DNA of 64,000 bases from an uncultured Bacteroidales bacterium. Lineage in GTDB: Bacteria > Bacteroidota > Bacteroidia > Bacteroidales > P3. Below, in pieces: positions 60,249-64,000 of this stretch. Location: assembly GCA_905233895.1 (NCBI GenBank), contig CAJOFL010000020.1, positions 1 to 64,000 on the forward strand. The letters are read 5' to 3'. The position numbers were made by a program, and so were the translations under genes. Positions within the stretch are counted from its first letter, which is position 1. Each line of letters opens with the position of its first letter. The notes beneath the pieces were generated by a model. It had not been told where the DNA came from. It was given only the letters and a program-made list of their open reading frames with translations, and did no database searches.

Positions 60249-60996
60249 ACGCGGAGTACTGCTCCTTGCATTGCTTGCCGCAGCCTTGTGCCCAGCGGCA
60301 GCGCAATTCACACCGACCGCCCAAAACGCCCGCGAGGGGGCTTTGGGCGGTTGCCTTGTATCCTTGCCCAGCAATCAGACTTTCGTCGACATCTCTTGGC
60401 GACAGGGATTCCTCGCCGCAGGAATGGCCACCAAGAAACTGAACGTCTCGCTGCCTTTAGGACATCGTGGCATTACCACCGTCAGATACTCACATTTCGG
60501 CGACGGCGCATACCACGAACAACAAGCCACTGCCGGCATCGGAATGGCGGTAAACGAATGGCTAACTGCCGGAGTCTATGCCATCTACAGCAATATCGGC
60601 ACCAACGACGCACACTACGACAGCCAGCACTGGCTCGACGGCGGCATCGCACTGCAAACCGTTGCATCCAAGACCTTTAGCGCCTATCTTACAGCCAATA
60701 GCCGACGGTGGAGCACAACAAGGCCCATTGGTGGACGACTTGGGGCAACATATCGGCCAACCGACGGCCTGCTCACCGTGGCCGAATTGGCAGCCGACGA
60801 GTTCACACGGTTCCGCTGCGGAATGGAATACACCTACGAACATCACCTCGCAGCACGCATAGGACTTGCCACTAATCCGCTGAAAATGACATTCGGCATG
60901 GGCTATTCCGACAGCCACTACCATATCGACTTCGCCACCGAAGTGCATCCCACGCTTGGCCTTTCACCTCAAATATCGCTTGGCTTATGTCTCTGA
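60241..60996 (+). CDS. Hypothetical outer membrane protein, weakly PorV/PorQ-like
   Basis: Signal peptide; 'TPTAQNAREGALGGCLVSLPSNQTFVDISW...' porin-like strands; overlaps neighbours. Confidence 0.5.
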   Translation: MNKRGVLLLALLAAALCPAAAQFTPTAQNAREGALGGCLVSLPSNQTFVDISWRQGFLAAGMATKKLNVSLPLGHRGITTVRYSHFGDGAYHEQQATAGIGMAVNEWLTAGVYAIYSNIGTNDAHYDSQHWLDGGIALQTVASKTFSAYLTANSRRWSTTRPIGGRLGATYRPTDGLLTVAELAADEFTRFRCGMEYTYEHHLAARIGLATNPLKMTFGMGYSDSHYHIDFATEVHPTLGLSPQISLGLCL

Positions 60997-62846
60997 AAGC
61001 ATGGTTGTTGGTGATATTCGCAATTGCGCCGTTTGTGGCATCGGCACAGGTGGACGAGGCATTAGAGCAGATGGTTGCCGAAACAGAAAGCGATGACCAG
61101 GCTGCAGCATGGGCCGACTGGCTGACGGAAATCCACGAAAACAGGATTAACCTTAACGATACCGCCACGCTCAACGCTCTGCCGTTGCTCTCCCCGTTTC
61201 AGGTGAAGGCTCTGAAAAACTATATCTCGCTCTACGGTCAACTGCTGTCGCACAAGGAATTGCGTTTTATTCCGGGATTTGATAGCACACTGGTCGCTCT
61301 GCTGGAAAACCTTACCGTGGTCGAACCGTTCTCTCCGCCACAACGGCTCCGTCTAGCCGACGGACGGAATACGGTTATTGCTGGCATGGGCGGAACCCTG
61401 GAACAGGCTGCCGGCTACCGTGACGGACGCTACGACGGGGATGCACTCCATTCGCAACTGATTTATTCATACAACCTGAACAATAGGATAAGCCTGCGCC
61501 TGGTGGCGGAGAAAGACCCCACCGAGCCATGGGGCAAAGGCAATTTCTACAGCTATCACCTCATGCTCAACGATATTGGACGTCTAGAGCGACTGATCGT
61601 CGGACGGTATAACCTTCAGTTTGGCCAAGGGTTGACACTCTGGACAGGCCTCCATCCCTTTAACCTGCTAGGCGCCACACCGCAGCGATTCGGTCGCGGA
61701 GTGAGGCCATCCTCGACTTTCTACGAAGATGGCTACCAAGAAGGTCTAGCTGCCACAATGCGGCTGGCAAAGGTCTGGCATCTGTCGGCATTTGCATCAA
61801 AAACACATGGAACAAGACTATTAGGCGGCCATCTGGAATACCGCAACGGCAACCTCATTGCCGGCCTTACGGCCGTCAACACTGCACTCGACGACAGCAT
61901 CGCACCTGCAAATCGAGTTTACAATCAGGATTATTTCCGCGGCAATCGCCTGACGAATCTGGGAGTCGATGCCACCTGGCAGTGGCGTCGGCTGACGCTA
62001 TATGGCGAGATAGCCATGTGCGACAGCGGCGCAACCGCAGCCATTGGGGGCGCACGGCTGACATTAAACGACCGTAACAGCCTTGGAATCAGCTACCGCA
62101 ACTACAGCCAACACTACCACAACCTCAACGCTCAACCATACGCTATCGGCGACGGACGCAACGAACGGGGCTGGACTCTGGATGCAAAAACGCGCCTACC
62201 GCTGAATATCGACGCCATGCTAAGTATTGACCTGCACTGTTTCCCGTCGCTGCGTTATGGCTCATACCATCCGTCGTCGGGAGCATGGATACGCTCACAA
62301 TTGAGCCGCCGCCTCGGACATGGAACCACAGCCACCCTCCGTTATGCATACCGCCAAAAAGACCGTAACATACCCTACTCCACCGCCAGCACTTACGAGC
62401 ACGAAGAAACTCTGCGACAGCAACTTCAGGCCACACTGCACCACGAGCACGGACACTGGATGTTCGACACCAAGGCGGCCCTCGCCGGTTTTGAAAGCAA
62501 CAGCAGCGGTATCCAGCGGGGCTGGGCAGTGATACAGCAGGCGCGTTTCACCTACCGCCTGTTGCGGGCTACCGCAGGCGCAAGCCTTTTCAACGTGGAT
62601 GGATATTATACCCGCATCTACCTGAACGAGAGTTACCTGCAGTATAATTTCACCATGCCGTCATACTACGGACAAGGGATTCGCGCCTTCCTCATCATTC
62701 AATGCGACCTGGGAAAGAATCTGGCCATAGCTGGCAAATACGCTATTACTCACTACTTTGACCGCACCAGCGTCGATAGCGGCGCCGCAGAAACCGAGGG
62801 CCCAAACAGGCAGACGGCCTACCTCCAGTTGCGCTGGAAGTTTTGA
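60987..62846 (+). CDS. Helix-hairpin-helix-containing predicted outer membrane barrel protein
   Basis: Signal peptide; HhH-like 'ENRINLNDTATLNALPLLSPFQVKALKNYISLYGQLLSHKELRFIPGFDSTLVALLENL'; C-terminal barrel-like region ending 'TAYLQLRWKF'. Confidence 0.65.
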   Translation: MSLKAWLLVIFAIAPFVASAQVDEALEQMVAETESDDQAAAWADWLTEIHENRINLNDTATLNALPLLSPFQVKALKNYISLYGQLLSHKELRFIPGFDSTLVALLENLTVVEPFSPPQRLRLADGRNTVIAGMGGTLEQAAGYRDGRYDGDALHSQLIYSYNLNNRISLRLVAEKDPTEPWGKGNFYSYHLMLNDIGRLERLIVGRYNLQFGQGLTLWTGLHPFNLLGATPQRFGRGVRPSSTFYEDGYQEGLAATMRLAKVWHLSAFASKTHGTRLLGGHLEYRNGNLIAGLTAVNTALDDSIAPANRVYNQDYFRGNRLTNLGVDATWQWRRLTLYGEIAMCDSGATAAIGGARLTLNDRNSLGISYRNYSQHYHNLNAQPYAIGDGRNERGWTLDAKTRLPLNIDAMLSIDLHCFPSLRYGSYHPSSGAWIRSQLSRRLGHGTTATLRYAYRQKDRNIPYSTASTYEHEETLRQQLQATLHHEHGHWMFDTKAALAGFESNSSGIQRGWAVIQQARFTYRLLRATAGASLFNVDGYYTRIYLNESYLQYNFTMPSYYGQGIRAFLIIQCDLGKNLAIAGKYAITHYFDRTSVDSGAAETEGPNRQTAYLQLRWKF

Positions 62847-62855
62847 AAACCGAAA

Positions 62856-63593
62856 TCAGGATTGGCTCTTGATTACTCCATCCGCTTCGAGAGCCTTGTA
62901 GGTCTTCTCTGCAGCCAACTGCTCGGCGGCCTTGATGGAATACTCTACACCTGTTTGCTGCGGTTGGCCGTCGATATTAACACGGCATTCGTACTCTTTT
63001 CGGGCGCCATGGTCCGTAGGACGCGACGAAACAACCTCGAAGGTAATCTTCCTGTGGGATTTCTGACCCCAGTCGATAAGCTTGCTTTTGTAGTTCCAGT
63101 CGCTGACAGCGATACTGTCCACATCAAGGTATGTGCGCAGTATACGATCGACAATAACGTGTCGAGTGAAGCGGTATCCCTTCTCGATGTACATTGCTCC
63201 CACCAGCGCCTCGAATGCATCTCCTCCCAGACTTTTGAACACACCCGACGAATTGCGCTGGTATTCCACCAGTTCCTGCAGGCGTATTTTGCGTGCAAGC
63301 TGCCCCAAACTGGCACGGCTCACTATTTTCGACCTAAGTATGGTCAGGAAACCTTCGCCTTCATAGGGGTACTTCTTATACAGATATTCCGCCACAATGG
63401 CACCTAACACGGCATCGCCAAGATACTCCAGCCGCTCGTTGTTGATACGGTGACCGTGTACGTTCTCCGACTGCGAGCGATGAGTGAATGCAATGCGATA
63501 GAGTTCGGTTCTACGCGGTGTGTAGCCGAGAATATTCTTAAAGAATTGATAGAACTCCGGACTCTCCTTTTGCTTCTTGCGGAACAGCGGCAT
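62856..63593 (-). CDS. rnc: Ribonuclease III
   Basis: 'NERLEYLGDAVLGAIVAEYLYKKYPYEGEGFLTILRSKIVSR', 'LGGDAFEALVGAMYIEKGY', dsRBD at the C-terminus. Confidence 0.95.
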   Translation of the reverse strand: MPLFRKKQKESPEFYQFFKNILGYTPRRTELYRIAFTHRSQSENVHGHRINNERLEYLGDAVLGAIVAEYLYKKYPYEGEGFLTILRSKIVSRASLGQLARKIRLQELVEYQRNSSGVFKSLGGDAFEALVGAMYIEKGYRFTRHVIVDRILRTYLDVDSIAVSDWNYKSKLIDWGQKSHRKITFEVVSSRPTDHGARKEYECRVNIDGQPQQTGVEYSIKAAEQLAAEKTYKALEADGVIKSQS

Positions 63594-63596
63594 CGG

Positions 63597-64000
63597 TCAA
63601 TATTTCCTGAAGGCTAGACAAACATTGTGGCCACCGAAACCAAATGCGTTGCTGAGGGCGAACTCAACTTTACGCTGTGCAGCATGGTTGAAAGTGAAGT
63701 CAAGGGCGGGAATTTCGGGGTCGTCGTTGAAGTGGTTGATTGTGGGGGGAACGACACCGTTCCTGATGGCAAGAATGGTAGCGATAGCCTCCACTGCTCC
63801 TGCAGCACCCAGAAGGTGCCCTGTCATCGACTTGGTGGAGTTGATAGCCATACGGTAGGCATGGTCGCCAAAAAGGCCCACAATGGCCTTAGGCTCGGAA
63901 ATATCGCCTATTGGAGTCGACGTACCATGGGTATTGATGTGGTCGACATCGGTAATAGACATACCTGACTCCTCGACAGCCTGGCGCATAGCATTGATGA
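63597..64000 (-). CDS. fabF: 3-oxoacyl-ACP synthase II, C-terminal part (truncated by window edge)
   Basis: 'HINTHGTSTPIGDISEPKAI', 'INSTKSMTGHLLGAAGAVEAIATILAI', 'SNAFGFGGHNVCLAFRKY'. Confidence 0.93.
   Translation of the reverse strand, partial: INAMRQAVEESGMSITDVDHINTHGTSTPIGDISEPKAIVGLFGDHAYRMAINSTKSMTGHLLGAAGAVEAIATILAIRNGVVPPTINHFNDDPEIPALDFTFNHAAQRKVEFALSNAFGFGGHNVCLAFRKY

Overview
This 64 kb window looks like a chromosomal segment of a T9SS-positive Bacteroidota/Bacteroidales genome. The evidence is TAnnTTTG -7 promoter boxes, a GldD-like lipoprotein, several T9SS C-terminal sorting domains, and BamA/OmpH/DUF6089-type envelope genes. Most of it is housekeeping: thiL, pcm, queA, thyA, asnS, lpxK, hisS, an S41 protease, apbC/NifU, kbl, ribD, zapA, rny, lgt, gpmA, rbfA, ribBA, bamA, uppS, rnc, partial fabF, and three tRNAs. 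No rRNA, CRISPR, prophage or transposase was recognised. The most interesting candidates are: (1) a compact minus-strand unit at 29763-31676 encoding a PqqD/RRE-like protein, an HPr-kinase-like P-loop protein, and a Ser/His-type S26 peptidase fused to a VanZ-like domain. It has its own promoter-like box and no visible precursor, cyclase or radical SAM enzyme. (2) A two-gene restriction-modification system overlapping the thyA stop codon. (3) Several short-period repeat families: a 96-bp element present twice with 11-bp TGATCA-containing units, a second 11-bp-period array present twice, 35-bp heptad arrays inside three unrelated CDSs, and an 8-bp palindromic array ending just before the ribD start codon. 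(4) A probable 6S RNA between zapA and rny. Three reading-frame anomalies in secreted/envelope genes sit at or near homopolymer runs and may be assembly errors or real slippage. All calls come from reading the sequence; no database search was possible.
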